Source: Pedobacter frigidisoli
Lineage (GTDB): Bacteria; Bacteroidota; Bacteroidia; Sphingobacteriales; Sphingobacteriaceae
DNA: 64,000 bases
Assembly (NCBI RefSeq): GCF_004331675.1
Contig: NZ_SJSN01000001.1
Coordinates: 558,001-622,000 of the forward strand
Reading direction: 5' to 3'
Positions 45,803 to 54,157 of this stretch are shown piece after piece (the first letter of the stretch is position 1; each line of letters opens with the position of its first letter). The notes beneath the pieces are model-generated. The model searched no databases, was not told the DNA's origin, and saw nothing but the letters and a program-made list of their open reading frames with translations. The translations under genes were made by a program, and so were the position numbers.

Positions 45803-47314
45803 TTAATTTGTTCTTTCTGAGTGCAAGTTACTCAAAGTTTCCCTTGCACCTTTGTTTTGTAAAGATTCGACATAAGATTTTACTGCGGCATTAAAACCTG
45901 GATAATTGTTCAGGTTCTTATCCCAAAGGCGTCTATCGCCTAGCGTATTATCTACAACCGTTTCGGGGTTTTTCCAATAATTGTGAAGCACTTCAGCAAA
46001 TTCATCTTGAGCAGGGAAATCCTTACCGTTTACATGTGAAATGTAATTGTCGCCATCTTTTGTGGTATTCATGAAAACGATATAAGCGGCAACACCCAAA
46101 GCGGTAAGTTGCGGAACTTCGTTTTTCAACGCGTAATATTTTCTAATTAAAGGCATATTGCGCATCTGCAATTTTTGGGTATAGTTCAATGTAATGGCAT
46201 GCCATTGGTGCTCTAAAGATGGATTGCTGAAACGATCGATCACACTTTTGGCAAATGCAATGGCCTCATCTTTGGTGATGTCTTCGTTCTCAACTACTGG
46301 CGCAATTTCCTCTTTCATCAGTTTTAAAACATGATTAGAAAATTCCTCGTTTGCCATTGCTTCTTTAACGGTATGAAAGCCAGCTAAAATTGCTAATCCG
46401 CAGCTAATGGTATGTGTACCGTTTAATAAACGAAGTTTTAATTCCTTAAATTTCTCGATAGATGGCACGATGAAAACTCCTTTATCGGCGTTAGCAAAAG
46501 ATAAAACTTCTTTTACTTTTTCACTTGCCGATTCTATGGCCCAAAGTCTGAAAGGTTCTGCCATAATCATTAAGCCATCGCTGTACCCCAACTCATCTTC
46601 AATTGATTTTTGAGCTGTAGCTGGAAGTCTTCCAGGCACAATTCTATCGACCAAGGTTTTGCAAAAATAATTGGCCGTTCTTAACCAGTTTTCGAAATCC
46701 CAGCCTAGTTTATTTTGTACAGCAAGATCTAGTACGATTTCCTTTAACTTATCGGCATTATCGCTAATTAATTCGGTTGGTACGATAACCATTCCACTTT
46801 CTGCCGAACCATTGAAAGCCTTATAACGCTCATGTAAAAAGGCCAATAATTTCCCTGGATATGATTGTGGTGGATTATCGGTGATTTTATCCTCACTTTT
46901 TACAATGCCAACTTCTGTGGTGTTAGAAATTACCACTTTCATTTCTGGCTGCTGAGCTGTTTTTAAAATCTCTGCCCATTCTGATGTTGCTGATAAAACA
47001 CGACTGATTGAAGAATTTATCATATTTTCCTCAACCGTTACACCATCTTCAATTCCTTTTACACAAAGTGTGTATAAATTGTCCTGATCGGCAAAATCAT
47101 CAACGCCAGCTTTAGAAGTAGTTTTTACCACAACGATTCTGCCATTGAAAATCCCTTGATGATTTGCTTTATCAATAAAATAATCTGGCAAACCACGTAA
47201 TAAAACGCCTGTTCCAAATTGAATTACCTTTTCTGGTAATTCCAGCATTTCGGCGGTTGGTTTTACCACCTTTTCACCGCTAATGTTCTTTAAGTTTTCT
47301 TTGTTTAAAATCAT
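45803..47314 (-). CDS. uxaB: Tagaturonate reductase
   Basis: A 503-residue member of the mannitol dehydrogenase superfamily. The start is set at MILNKENL (47314); the open frame runs 9 residues further. Marks: PEKVIQFGTGVLLRGLPDYF (NAD-binding start), VVISNTTEVGI, RIVPGRLP and LRLLNGTHTISCGLAIL, which carries catalytic Lys/Asn/His-region residues typical of UxaB/UxuB. With uxaC and uxaA next to it, NADH-dependent reduction of tagaturonate to altronate is the best call. Fructuronate reductase is the alternative. Confidence 0.92.
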   Translation of the reverse strand: MILNKENLKNISGEKVVKPTAEMLELPEKVIQFGTGVLLRGLPDYFIDKANHQGIFNGRIVVVKTTSKAGVDDFADQDNLYTLCVKGIEDGVTVEENMINSSISRVLSATSEWAEILKTAQQPEMKVVISNTTEVGIVKSEDKITDNPPQSYPGKLLAFLHERYKAFNGSAESGMVIVPTELISDNADKLKEIVLDLAVQNKLGWDFENWLRTANYFCKTLVDRIVPGRLPATAQKSIEDELGYSDGLMIMAEPFRLWAIESASEKVKEVLSFANADKGVFIVPSIEKFKELKLRLLNGTHTISCGLAILAGFHTVKEAMANEEFSNHVLKLMKEEIAPVVENEDITKDEAIAFAKSVIDRFSNPSLEHQWHAITLNYTQKLQMRNMPLIRKYYALKNEVPQLTALGVAAYIVFMNTTKDGDNYISHVNGKDFPAQDEFAEVLHNYWKNPETVVDNTLGDRRLWDKNLNNYPGFNAAVKSYVESLQNKGARETLSNLHSERTN

Positions 47315-47369
47315 GTTAGTGAGATTTAACCACCAAGGCACAGAGGCACAAAGTGTGATTTATAATTAT

Positions 47370-48386
47370 TTACTTCCCAACTGTGGCTAACCACTTTGGA
47401 TATTCTTTTTCTATTAATTTTTGCCCCCAGTTGCCATACCAAGCATAACCGTTTCTTCTTTCCGGACTTAACTCTTCCAATTTGGATTTGATGGTATTAT
47501 CTCGATCTCCAAAAATTGGCGCATTCTTGTCGATATCGTAAAAACGAGCCCAAGACATATTGGTTTCATCGGCTACCAAAGCTGCCGTTTTACCTTTCTC
47601 TCTATCGAAACGATAACCTGCTATTTTATTTGCATCGAACCATTTTAAAGCTGATGAAATTGATGTTTTAATTTCTGGAGATGGGTTTTTAATCTTCATC
47701 AAGAAGCGAACAATTCCTGCTGATTCACTTGTTGCCAAGGAAGCCGGTTCAAATGCCCTTGCTTTTGCTGGTAACATCGAATCCTTATCATATTGTGCCG
47801 CCCAAATGGTTAGCTCCCCTTTTTGCTTTACCTGCGTTTTTAAAATACAATCAGTTCCTTTTGTAATAGCATTTTCTGCTTTTTTAATATAAACGGGATT
47901 TACAACCTCGAAATCATTTTTCTGCGTAGCGATATCTAGCAAAATGTTCAATACGTTAATCATTGCATCATCGTTGTAGGTAATTTCTGAACGATAAGAT
48001 GATTTGTCTGGGTAATATTGTGGCCAGCCACCATTTGCATATTGAGCACTTAAAATATAATCCAAGCCTTTTTCTGCCGCTGTCAAATAAGTTTTATTCT
48101 TCGTTTTTTTGTATGCGCTAACCAAATAAACCACTTCCCTGCTCGTTGCCTTATTATCGAAAGTGGCATGTAAATCTTTAGTGGCTTTGATTTTTGCAAG
48201 CAGTTCTGGCGTTAAAGTAGCACCGTAATTAACTACGCTTTTATCTTCCAGTTGCTTTGGCCAACCACCATTGCCCAATTGGTAAACCAACATTTTATCT
48301 GCTGTAGAATCTGTTGGCATTTGTGCATAACAAGACGCTAGCAAAATGCTGCAGATGGTTGATAATAATATTTTAATTTTCATCAT
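47370..48386 (-). CDS. Pectate lyase (PL10)
   Basis: A 338-residue lipoprotein-type enzyme. The start is set at MMKIKILLST (48386), followed by a signal peptide with lipobox LASC (Cys18). PL10 features: GNGGWPKQLEDKS, DNKATSREVVYLVSAY, SAQYANGGWPQYYPD and ITYNDDAMINVLNILLD (calcium-binding acidic residues), in an alpha/alpha-toroid fold. It cleaves demethylated homogalacturonan by beta-elimination and gives unsaturated oligogalacturonides. It lies 55 bp upstream of uxaB in the same direction. The 409-bp gap behind it holds repeats and a duplication. Confidence 0.9.
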   Translation of the reverse strand: MMKIKILLSTICSILLASCYAQMPTDSTADKMLVYQLGNGGWPKQLEDKSVVNYGATLTPELLAKIKATKDLHATFDNKATSREVVYLVSAYKKTKNKTYLTAAEKGLDYILSAQYANGGWPQYYPDKSSYRSEITYNDDAMINVLNILLDIATQKNDFEVVNPVYIKKAENAITKGTDCILKTQVKQKGELTIWAAQYDKDSMLPAKARAFEPASLATSESAGIVRFLMKIKNPSPEIKTSISSALKWFDANKIAGYRFDREKGKTAALVADETNMSWARFYDIDKNAPIFGDRDNTIKSKLEELSPERRNGYAWYGNWGQKLIEKEYPKWLATVGK

Positions 48387-48400
48387 GTTTGCTAATTTAA

Positions 48401-48592
48401 TTAACCACAGATGGACACCGATAAACACAGATTAGGATGTTTATTTTTCCACTTGATTATTGTTTTTAATACAGCCATGGTTCGTGTCTCACGAACCATT
48501 TTTACTTTTTCGATTCGTGAGGACACGAACCGAGGCGATTAGAAGGAACATTTATCTTTTTTTATCTGTGTTCATCCTGTTTATCTGTGGTT
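48401..48592. repeat. Inverted 'TTAACCACAGAT...AAACACAGAT' repeat arms
   Basis: TTAACCACAGATGGACACCG with AAACACAGATT (about 48401-48433) faces ATCTGTGTTCATCC and TTATCTGTGGTTAA (about 48562-48594). This encloses the hairpin pair at 48477. The words are degenerate copies of a repeat often seen in bacterial intergenic DNA. Confidence 0.5.
48477..48532. repeat. Paired hairpin repeat, GGTTCGTG type (duplicated at 48676-48731)
   Basis: Dyad ATGGTTCGTG/CACGAACCAT (48477-48499, loop TCT, perfect) and dyad CGATTCGTG/CACGAACCG (48511-48532, loop AGGA, one mismatch). The same pair recurs 199 bp on because of the tandem duplication. It lies between the GH105 and PL10 genes. Confidence 0.85.
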
Positions 48593-48596
48593 AATT

Positions 48597-48669
48597 TTAT
48601 TTCTTACCCGGAACCTGCTTAATCAACCAGTTCACTAAATCATTCGTGGCCTTGTAATTTTCAAATTCT
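48597..48669 (-). pseudogene. Duplicated 3' end of the GH105-DUF4350 gene
   Basis: These 73 bp repeat the terminal 24 codons and stop of the gene at 48796-50733, in the same frame and strand, detached from the rest. There is no start codon and no upstream part, so it is a relic of the 199-bp duplication and is not translated on its own. Confidence 0.9.
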
Positions 48670-48795
48670 ACAGCCATGGTTTGTGTCTCACGAACCATTT
48701 TTACTTTTTCGATTCGTGAGGACACGAACCGAGGCGATTAGAAGGAACATTTATCTTTTTTTATCTGTGTTCATCCTGTTTATCTGTGGTTAATT

Positions 48796-50733
48796 TTATT
48801 TCTTACCCGGAACCTGCTTAATCAACCAGTTCACTAAATCATTCGTGGCCTTGTAATTTTCAAATTCTGAAGGTAACTTTCTGCCGTCTATATATTCGTT
48901 GTAAAACCAAGGATCGCCAACTGCGAAAACCGTTCCCTTACCATATTTTGCTGTAGCGATAACTACATCGCTTTTATCTGTTAATGCAGAAACCGCTGGG
49001 CTTTTAGCTACAATTGTAGAAATCTCTTTGATGTAAACTTTCTTTGCTGTTTTAAAAATTGAATTTCCATCGGGGATTTTTATCGCACCTTGCTCAAAGT
49101 TTGATCCTTGAACCTTGTTGCGACTATCCTCATTAAAATGGATGCCGAAACTTTCTGGCAACACGTTAAACTTGGTGAGTTCACAATTGCCAACATCATT
49201 TAACAACAGCACCAAAACACCACCGCTTTTCACCCACTCGCTCACTTGCTTAGCGTGTTCAGCGGTCATGAAATTGGGGTTAGCCGTTTCCTTTTCAGTA
49301 TCTGGATCTACAATGATGTAAATATTCGAACCTTTTAAATTCGCTGCAGTTGGAGCCGTTTTTAATGTGGCAGTTTTCACGCCAGCATCATTAAATACCT
49401 TGCCCAACAATGAAAACCCATTGTTATCATCTTCCTCCCAAACATAATGGAAAGGAATTTTATCGCCAGTTGGGCCAGCAATATATTCGTTATTAAAGAA
49501 ATTATCTACAGTAACGGTTAATCCTTTTCCTGCTTTTGGTAAGGCTGCAATTTCCATTTCGGCAGCGGCACAAACAAATGCGCCCATCCCTTTTGGGTCG
49601 TTGGTAATTACTTTTTCACTGATGTAGTAGTCGAAACTGCCATCGCGATATTTTGGCTTGCCACCTAAGCCAGAAACAGAAACCGTTTTAGTGAGGTTTA
49701 CCCTTTCATCGCCAGCAGATTCTATAAATTCTTTCTTTAAGCCAGCATAACCTTTGTTTGCAGCAGCCCTAAAAGATTGAGGCAACCAACCCTTGCGAAC
49801 GCCTTTGGCCAAGCCATAAACAAACATGCTCGATGCAGAACTTTCTAGATAATTGCCTTTTCTGGTCGGCATATCCATAATATCGAACCAAACACCCGAT
49901 TTTGCATCCTGGTATTTTACCGTTGCCGTTGCCGTGCGATTTAAAATTGCCAGTAATTCTTTTCGTTGAGGATGATTTTCTGGAAAGTTATCCAACACAT
50001 CAACCAAGGCCATCATGTACCAACCCATTGCCCTACCCCAAAAATTTGGTGATCGTCCGGTGGTTTTATCAGCCCATTTTTCAGTTTTACTTTCATCGTA
50101 GCCGTGATAAAGAAGTCCAGTTTTTGCATCACGAGCATATTTTTCCATTAGGATAAATTGCTTTGTGATATCATTAAAGGCCGCATCTTTTTTCATCAGC
50201 TTTGCGTATTCTGCATAAAACGGCTCGCCCATGTACAGACCATCAAGCCACATTTGGTTTGGATAGATTTTCTTGTGCCAAAAGCCACCCTCAGCCGTAC
50301 GAGGTTGTTTTTGCAATTGATCGTACAGTTTGGTTGCGGCTAACAAATATTTCTGCTGACCAGTAACTTTGTACAAAAGCAAGAGCGCACGACCATTTTT
50401 TACATTGTCGATATTGTAATCTTCGCCTTTGTAAGTGGTAATGTTTCCCTCCTTATCTAAATAGGCATCCATAGAACTTTGGATATATTTGAAATATTTT
50501 CCATCGCCAGTGTTGCGCCACACTGCTGCAGCACCTTCGAGCACAACACCCATGTCGTAGCTCCATTTTGGTCCTTTGGCACCTTTTAAAACTATAGTAT
50601 CCTGAAATAATTTTTCCATCGCAGTTAAGGTTAACTGTTCTGAAAGTTTCTTCTGCGCAAATCCGCTTTGCGATAAAAGCGTAAGGCAGATGAGCAATGC
50701 GGTTGTATATAATATTGATTTCTTCATGCTCAT
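48796..50733 (-). CDS. Unsaturated rhamnogalacturonyl hydrolase (GH105/GH88-like) with C-terminal DUF4350
   Basis: A 645-residue secreted protein with a signal peptide (ending GFAQ, ~26). Residues ~35-380 form the alpha/alpha barrel of GH105: KWSYDMGVVLEGAA, MWLDGLYMGEPFYAEY (catalytic Asp region) and RSPNFWGRAMGWYMMAL. Residues ~405-645 form an alpha/beta domain (NIYIIVDPDTEKE, SGGVLVLLLND, KGTVFAVGDPWFYNE) of the DUF4350/GATase-like type. GH105 removes the unsaturated uronic acid left by pectin lyases. The start overlaps the GH28 stop (TAATG). Another ATG, six bases in (MKKSIL), is possible. The 3' end was tandemly duplicated. Confidence 0.9.
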   Translation of the reverse strand: MSMKKSILYTTALLICLTLLSQSGFAQKKLSEQLTLTAMEKLFQDTIVLKGAKGPKWSYDMGVVLEGAAAVWRNTGDGKYFKYIQSSMDAYLDKEGNITTYKGEDYNIDNVKNGRALLLLYKVTGQQKYLLAATKLYDQLQKQPRTAEGGFWHKKIYPNQMWLDGLYMGEPFYAEYAKLMKKDAAFNDITKQFILMEKYARDAKTGLLYHGYDESKTEKWADKTTGRSPNFWGRAMGWYMMALVDVLDNFPENHPQRKELLAILNRTATATVKYQDAKSGVWFDIMDMPTRKGNYLESSASSMFVYGLAKGVRKGWLPQSFRAAANKGYAGLKKEFIESAGDERVNLTKTVSVSGLGGKPKYRDGSFDYYISEKVITNDPKGMGAFVCAAAEMEIAALPKAGKGLTVTVDNFFNNEYIAGPTGDKIPFHYVWEEDDNNGFSLLGKVFNDAGVKTATLKTAPTAANLKGSNIYIIVDPDTEKETANPNFMTAEHAKQVSEWVKSGGVLVLLLNDVGNCELTKFNVLPESFGIHFNEDSRNKVQGSNFEQGAIKIPDGNSIFKTAKKVYIKEISTIVAKSPAVSALTDKSDVVIATAKYGKGTVFAVGDPWFYNEYIDGRKLPSEFENYKATNDLVNWLIKQVPGKK

Positions 50734-52406
50734 TATTTTGAAATCTCTAAAACTGATTTATTTACTTCTTCGCTAAATGCCGAGGTTTTCTTGGCTTTCG
50801 AAACATCAGTTCCACTCACTTTTAAAGCCTTTGTTTTCTCTCCCGAAATGTTAAATAAAACCTGACTATTATTGGGGTAGGTAAGGTTGCTAATGTTGAT
50901 GTTTGAGCTATTTTGGATGTTTACAATTGTTGAGGTATCCTCGGTAATTACATTTACGTTTTTAAGGAAAATGCCCGATGCCTCGATAATTTCTATTCCT
51001 TTTTTAGCTTGAATGGTTACATTTTCCAAGTAGATATCCTTAATGTTCATCTCTGGTAAGCCCCTAAAGAAAATGGCTTTATCAGCGCCATTTGCTACAA
51101 CATTTTTAATATAAAAATTTTTAAATTGCGGTGTAGCTTCCGTAACGGGCACTGTTATGGTATTTATGGCGTCACGTTTTTCGCCCGCTAAAGGAACCGG
51201 ATCAACTGCGGCGTAATACATATCGAACAAAATCGCTTCACCAGGAATATCGATCATGTTGATGTTATTGATGTAAATATTTTCTACAATGCCACCACGA
51301 CCTCGAGTGGTTTTGAAACGCAAACCGATATCCGTACCAATGAAAGAGCAATCGTAAACCCAGATGTTTTTAGCGCCACCGCTCATTTCACTGCCAATTA
51401 CAAAACCACCATGAGCATGGTAAACTACATTATTTCTGATGATTACATTTTCCGTTGGAACGCCACGTTTGCGACCAGCCTCGTCTCTACCAGATTTGAT
51501 GCAGATACCATCATCACCTACATCGAAAGTGCTGCCTTCAATGAGTACGTTCTTGCAAGATTCTACATCAACACCATCGCCATTTTGTGCAAACCAAGGG
51601 TTTTTAACCTGCAGATTTCTCAAAGTTAAATCCTGGCAAAGCAAGGGATGTAAATTCCATGCCGCTGAGTTTTGAAAAGTAACACCCTCTAGAAGTATTT
51701 TCTTGCAATTGGTTAAAACCAATAAATTCGGACGAAGAAAATCTTTAATATCCTCATAATCTGCAGCCGTTTTTCCAGCTACAATTACACCTGCATTTTT
51801 CGTTTTCGAACCTTTAACCGTTTTTTCTGATGGATACCACATTTTGCCATCTTCACTAACCAAGCCGCCAAAAGACGTTAACTTTTTCCACTGAGTTTCG
51901 GTGAGCTTATCTTTTTTAACCATGCGCCAAGCACCACCATTTCCATCGATAATTCCTGTTCCGGTGATGGCAATATTCTCTAGGTTTAAGCCAGAAATAG
52001 GACTTTGATTTCGCCAAGCGGGCTGTCCTTCCCAATTTCCCTCTACTAATTTGTATTGATTAAAATCATCAGTAAACTGAAGAATTGCATCTCTTTTTAA
52101 ATGAAGATTTACATTGCTTTTTAACTCAATAGGACCGGTAAGCCATAATCCGGATGGAATTAAAACTACTCCACCACCTTTTTGACTAACAGCAGCAATT
52201 ACTTTATTAATGCTTTGTGTATTTAAAGTTACGCCATCGCCTTTTGCGCCAAAGCTGATGATGCTTGTGGTATCTTTTTTAAATTTAACCTGCTGAATAA
52301 CGGGTAAGGTTTGCTTTTGTTGAGCCATAATTGAACCCGCAGAAGCTAAAAAGATACATGTGAGGGCTAATTTGATACGGCATAAACGACCAGAAATTTG
52401 TTTCAT
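50733..52406 (-). CDS. Polygalacturonase-like glycoside hydrolase (GH28)
   Basis: A 557-residue secreted enzyme. The start is placed at MKQISGRLCR (52406) since a signal peptide follows (ending IMAQ, ~29); the open frame is 35 residues longer. It is a right-handed beta-helix with ISFGAKGDGVTLNTQS at the front and the GH28 catalytic set: NGDGVDVES (Asp), FDVGDDGICIKSG (Asp-Asp), AHGGFVIGSEMSGG (His region) and LRFKTTRGRGG (Arg-Lys). It hydrolyses galacturonic acid chains in the periplasm or at the surface. It starts an operon with GH105; a LacI-type operator lies 80 bp upstream. Confidence 0.92.
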   Translation of the reverse strand: MKQISGRLCRIKLALTCIFLASAGSIMAQQKQTLPVIQQVKFKKDTTSIISFGAKGDGVTLNTQSINKVIAAVSQKGGGVVLIPSGLWLTGPIELKSNVNLHLKRDAILQFTDDFNQYKLVEGNWEGQPAWRNQSPISGLNLENIAITGTGIIDGNGGAWRMVKKDKLTETQWKKLTSFGGLVSEDGKMWYPSEKTVKGSKTKNAGVIVAGKTAADYEDIKDFLRPNLLVLTNCKKILLEGVTFQNSAAWNLHPLLCQDLTLRNLQVKNPWFAQNGDGVDVESCKNVLIEGSTFDVGDDGICIKSGRDEAGRKRGVPTENVIIRNNVVYHAHGGFVIGSEMSGGAKNIWVYDCSFIGTDIGLRFKTTRGRGGIVENIYINNINMIDIPGEAILFDMYYAAVDPVPLAGEKRDAINTITVPVTEATPQFKNFYIKNVVANGADKAIFFRGLPEMNIKDIYLENVTIQAKKGIEIIEASGIFLKNVNVITEDTSTIVNIQNSSNINISNLTYPNNSQVLFNISGEKTKALKVSGTDVSKAKKTSAFSEEVNKSVLEISK

Positions 52407-52485
52407 TATTTGTGCTGTTAAATTATACTTGGTTATTGTAATAACAAGTGTACGTTGTTTGGCGCTAAAAGAGAAGAGAAATCTA

Positions 52486-52499
52486 TGCAAACGTTGCCG
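52486..52499 (-). promoter_or_regulatory. LacI-type operator 3 (GH28 promoter)
   Basis: On the minus strand CGGCAACGTTTGCA, ending 80 bp before the GH28 start. It shares the AACGTTTGCA core with the site at 28544. Confidence 0.6.
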
Positions 52500-52565
52500 G
52501 AAATAATCCAAAAAAAACTACCTGTTTTGGGTGTTTAGTGATTGATATTAAGGTGTTTGACCGAT

Positions 52566-53522
52566 TTATTTCCCCTCAGGATTCCATCCATGGAAAACGT
52601 TTTCCAAAATGTAACTTTTATACTCTTCATCACTGAGTTGGTGTGACCATTTTACCCGATCTTGAGGATTAGCACCCTTTCCGGTACTTTTGTATTCAGC
52701 ATAGTAAGCTGTTTTTTCATTACTTTCCTTGCTCCAGTTATTCCATCCCTCTGGTTTAATCAGATCTGGTAAACTACAGTTTAAATAGACAACCTTTGCG
52801 TATGGACGCCATGGTCGACCGAGGTAAAAGCTATTTGCAGGAGCATCGCCTATAATTTTACATTTATTAAAAACGTAGCCAAATTTTGTGGTATCGGGAG
52901 TTGATGCTGCCGTGATGTAACCTGCCTTTTTACAAAAGATAGTGCAGTTTTCGAACCATGCGGTAGATGCGCCGAAGATAAAATCGACAGTTCCTTCCAC
53001 ATAACAGTTTTTGTAATATTGGCGATTGCTTGCCCCGTAAGTATAAAGTGTATCCTGAAAACCTAAAAAGCGGCAATTGGTAAAAGTTAGTTTGTCGCCA
53101 CCCGCCCAAACGGCTACAGCTTGCCCAACCGGACCTGATGAATTTTCGAAAGTGATGTTTTCCGCAGAAAATCCCTCACCATAAATATAGAAACTTGATG
53201 ATCCTGAAGTGCCTTTCTCCTCGCCAAAAGTGTTTTTCTTTTGTGCCCAATCATCATAAGTTAAAATGGTTTCGTTTAAGCTTTCGCCAATAAACTTTAC
53301 ATTCTTTTTTGATGCGGCTAAAACCAATTTTTCTTTATAAATTCCTTTTTTGATGAAAATGGTAGTTGTTTTGTTCCTGAAATCGGGTACGGCATGAATC
53401 GCTTCCTGAACGGTTTTAAAGTTTCCACTTCCATCGGCAGCAACAATAAAATCGGGTTTAACATCTATTGCATTTACGGTTAATGAAAATGCAACGAGCA
53501 GGAATAAGATAATCGCTTTCAT
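52566..53522 (-). CDS. Pectin methylesterase (CE8), second copy
   Basis: A 318-residue secreted enzyme with a signal peptide (ending VNAI, ~19). It shows the same CE8 blocks as the first copy: GSGNFKTVQEAIHAV, GQAVAVWAGGDKLTFTNC, GFQDTLYTYGA, EGTVDFIFGASTAWF and YLGRPWRPYAKVVYL. The two copies differ enough to be old paralogues, which may prefer different methylation patterns. The gene is upstream of GH28 on the same strand with 160 bp between, where a LacI-type operator lies, so GH28 likely has its own promoter. Confidence 0.95.
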   Translation of the reverse strand: MKAIILFLLVAFSLTVNAIDVKPDFIVAADGSGNFKTVQEAIHAVPDFRNKTTTIFIKKGIYKEKLVLAASKKNVKFIGESLNETILTYDDWAQKKNTFGEEKGTSGSSSFYIYGEGFSAENITFENSSGPVGQAVAVWAGGDKLTFTNCRFLGFQDTLYTYGASNRQYYKNCYVEGTVDFIFGASTAWFENCTIFCKKAGYITAASTPDTTKFGYVFNKCKIIGDAPANSFYLGRPWRPYAKVVYLNCSLPDLIKPEGWNNWSKESNEKTAYYAEYKSTGKGANPQDRVKWSHQLSDEEYKSYILENVFHGWNPEGK

Positions 53523-53672
53523 ATCAATTTGGTTAGGCTTAAATTAAAATCGGCCACGCAAAAGTATAAAACTTTATAGCGCAGCCGTGTTTTAAAATAT
53601 ATGATGAACAATTTTAAACATTAAAATCCATCAGAAAGAAGAAAAGTAAACAATAAACATCGCAAACGATGT

Positions 53673-53686
53673 CGGGAACGATTGCA
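53673..53686 (-). promoter_or_regulatory. LacI-type operator 4 (CE8 promoter region)
   Basis: CGGGAACGATTGCA, 151 bp upstream of the CE8 start, with flank ACA as at 28544. GCAAACGAT at 53662-53670 forms a possible extra half-site next to it. The 290-bp gap holds no gene. Confidence 0.55.
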
Positions 53687-53812
53687 CACTATCAACTTGC
53701 CAAGAAAAAACAAAGGTTTAATCTTGTTGATGGGCTATGCAGTCGTCAGCAACAATAACCGTTCAGAATTTATGAACGCTCTGAGATCATTTTTGCTTCT
53801 CGTGTTTAAATA

Positions 53813-54157
53813 TCAAGAATAAATATCCTCAAAATAACTAACCACCAACGATTTCATTAACATTTCCTGTTCAAGCATGGTATAAGGTGGTATCGCTTTA
53901 ATCAACTTCCAGTGTGGCCAACCATCTTGGTCTACCCCCTCTAGTTCGTAAAAATCCATTTCACTTAAAAGTCTGCAAGTTGCAATATGCATTAATTCTT
54001 CTTTCTGGCGTTTGCTGTATTTTTTAGCCCCTTTACCTAACTCCTGAACGCCAATCAAAAAAAGCATCACTTTCAGATCAGGAAAATCTGAGTCAAATTC
54101 CTTTGCAATTCGTTCCTGTAAAACTTTCCACTTGGCGTTAATCTCTGACGGTTTCAT
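53813..54157 (-). CDS. Conserved hypothetical protein
   Basis: A 114-residue soluble, mostly helical protein rich in charged residues (KWKVLQERIAKEFDSDFPD, KYSKRQKEELMHIATCRLL). There is no signal peptide, membrane helix or metal motif. I have the impression that this short protein is widespread in Sphingobacteriaceae, but I cannot name a family. It is divergent from the oxidoreductase gene and at the edge of the pectin locus, so no link to pectin use should be assumed. Confidence 0.6.
   Translation of the reverse strand: MKPSEINAKWKVLQERIAKEFDSDFPDLKVMLFLIGVQELGKGAKKYSKRQKEELMHIATCRLLSEMDFYELEGVDQDGWPHWKLIKAIPPYTMLEQEMLMKSLVVSYFEDIYS

Larger units (their letters stand above)
48471..48868. 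repeat. 199-bp perfect-period tandem duplication
   Basis: Copy 1 (48471-48669) and copy 2 (48670-48868) are identical apart from one base visible in the first hairpin (GGTTCGTG in copy 1, GGTTTGTG in copy 2). The unit carries a hairpin pair, about 60 bp of spacer and the last 73 bp of the GH105 gene. Copy 2 is the functional 3' end. Confidence 0.95.

Noticed and set aside
8836..48731. Rho-independent terminators at the paired hairpins
   Set aside because: The hairpins lack a following T-tract and lie inside operons, so they are listed as repeats rather than terminators.
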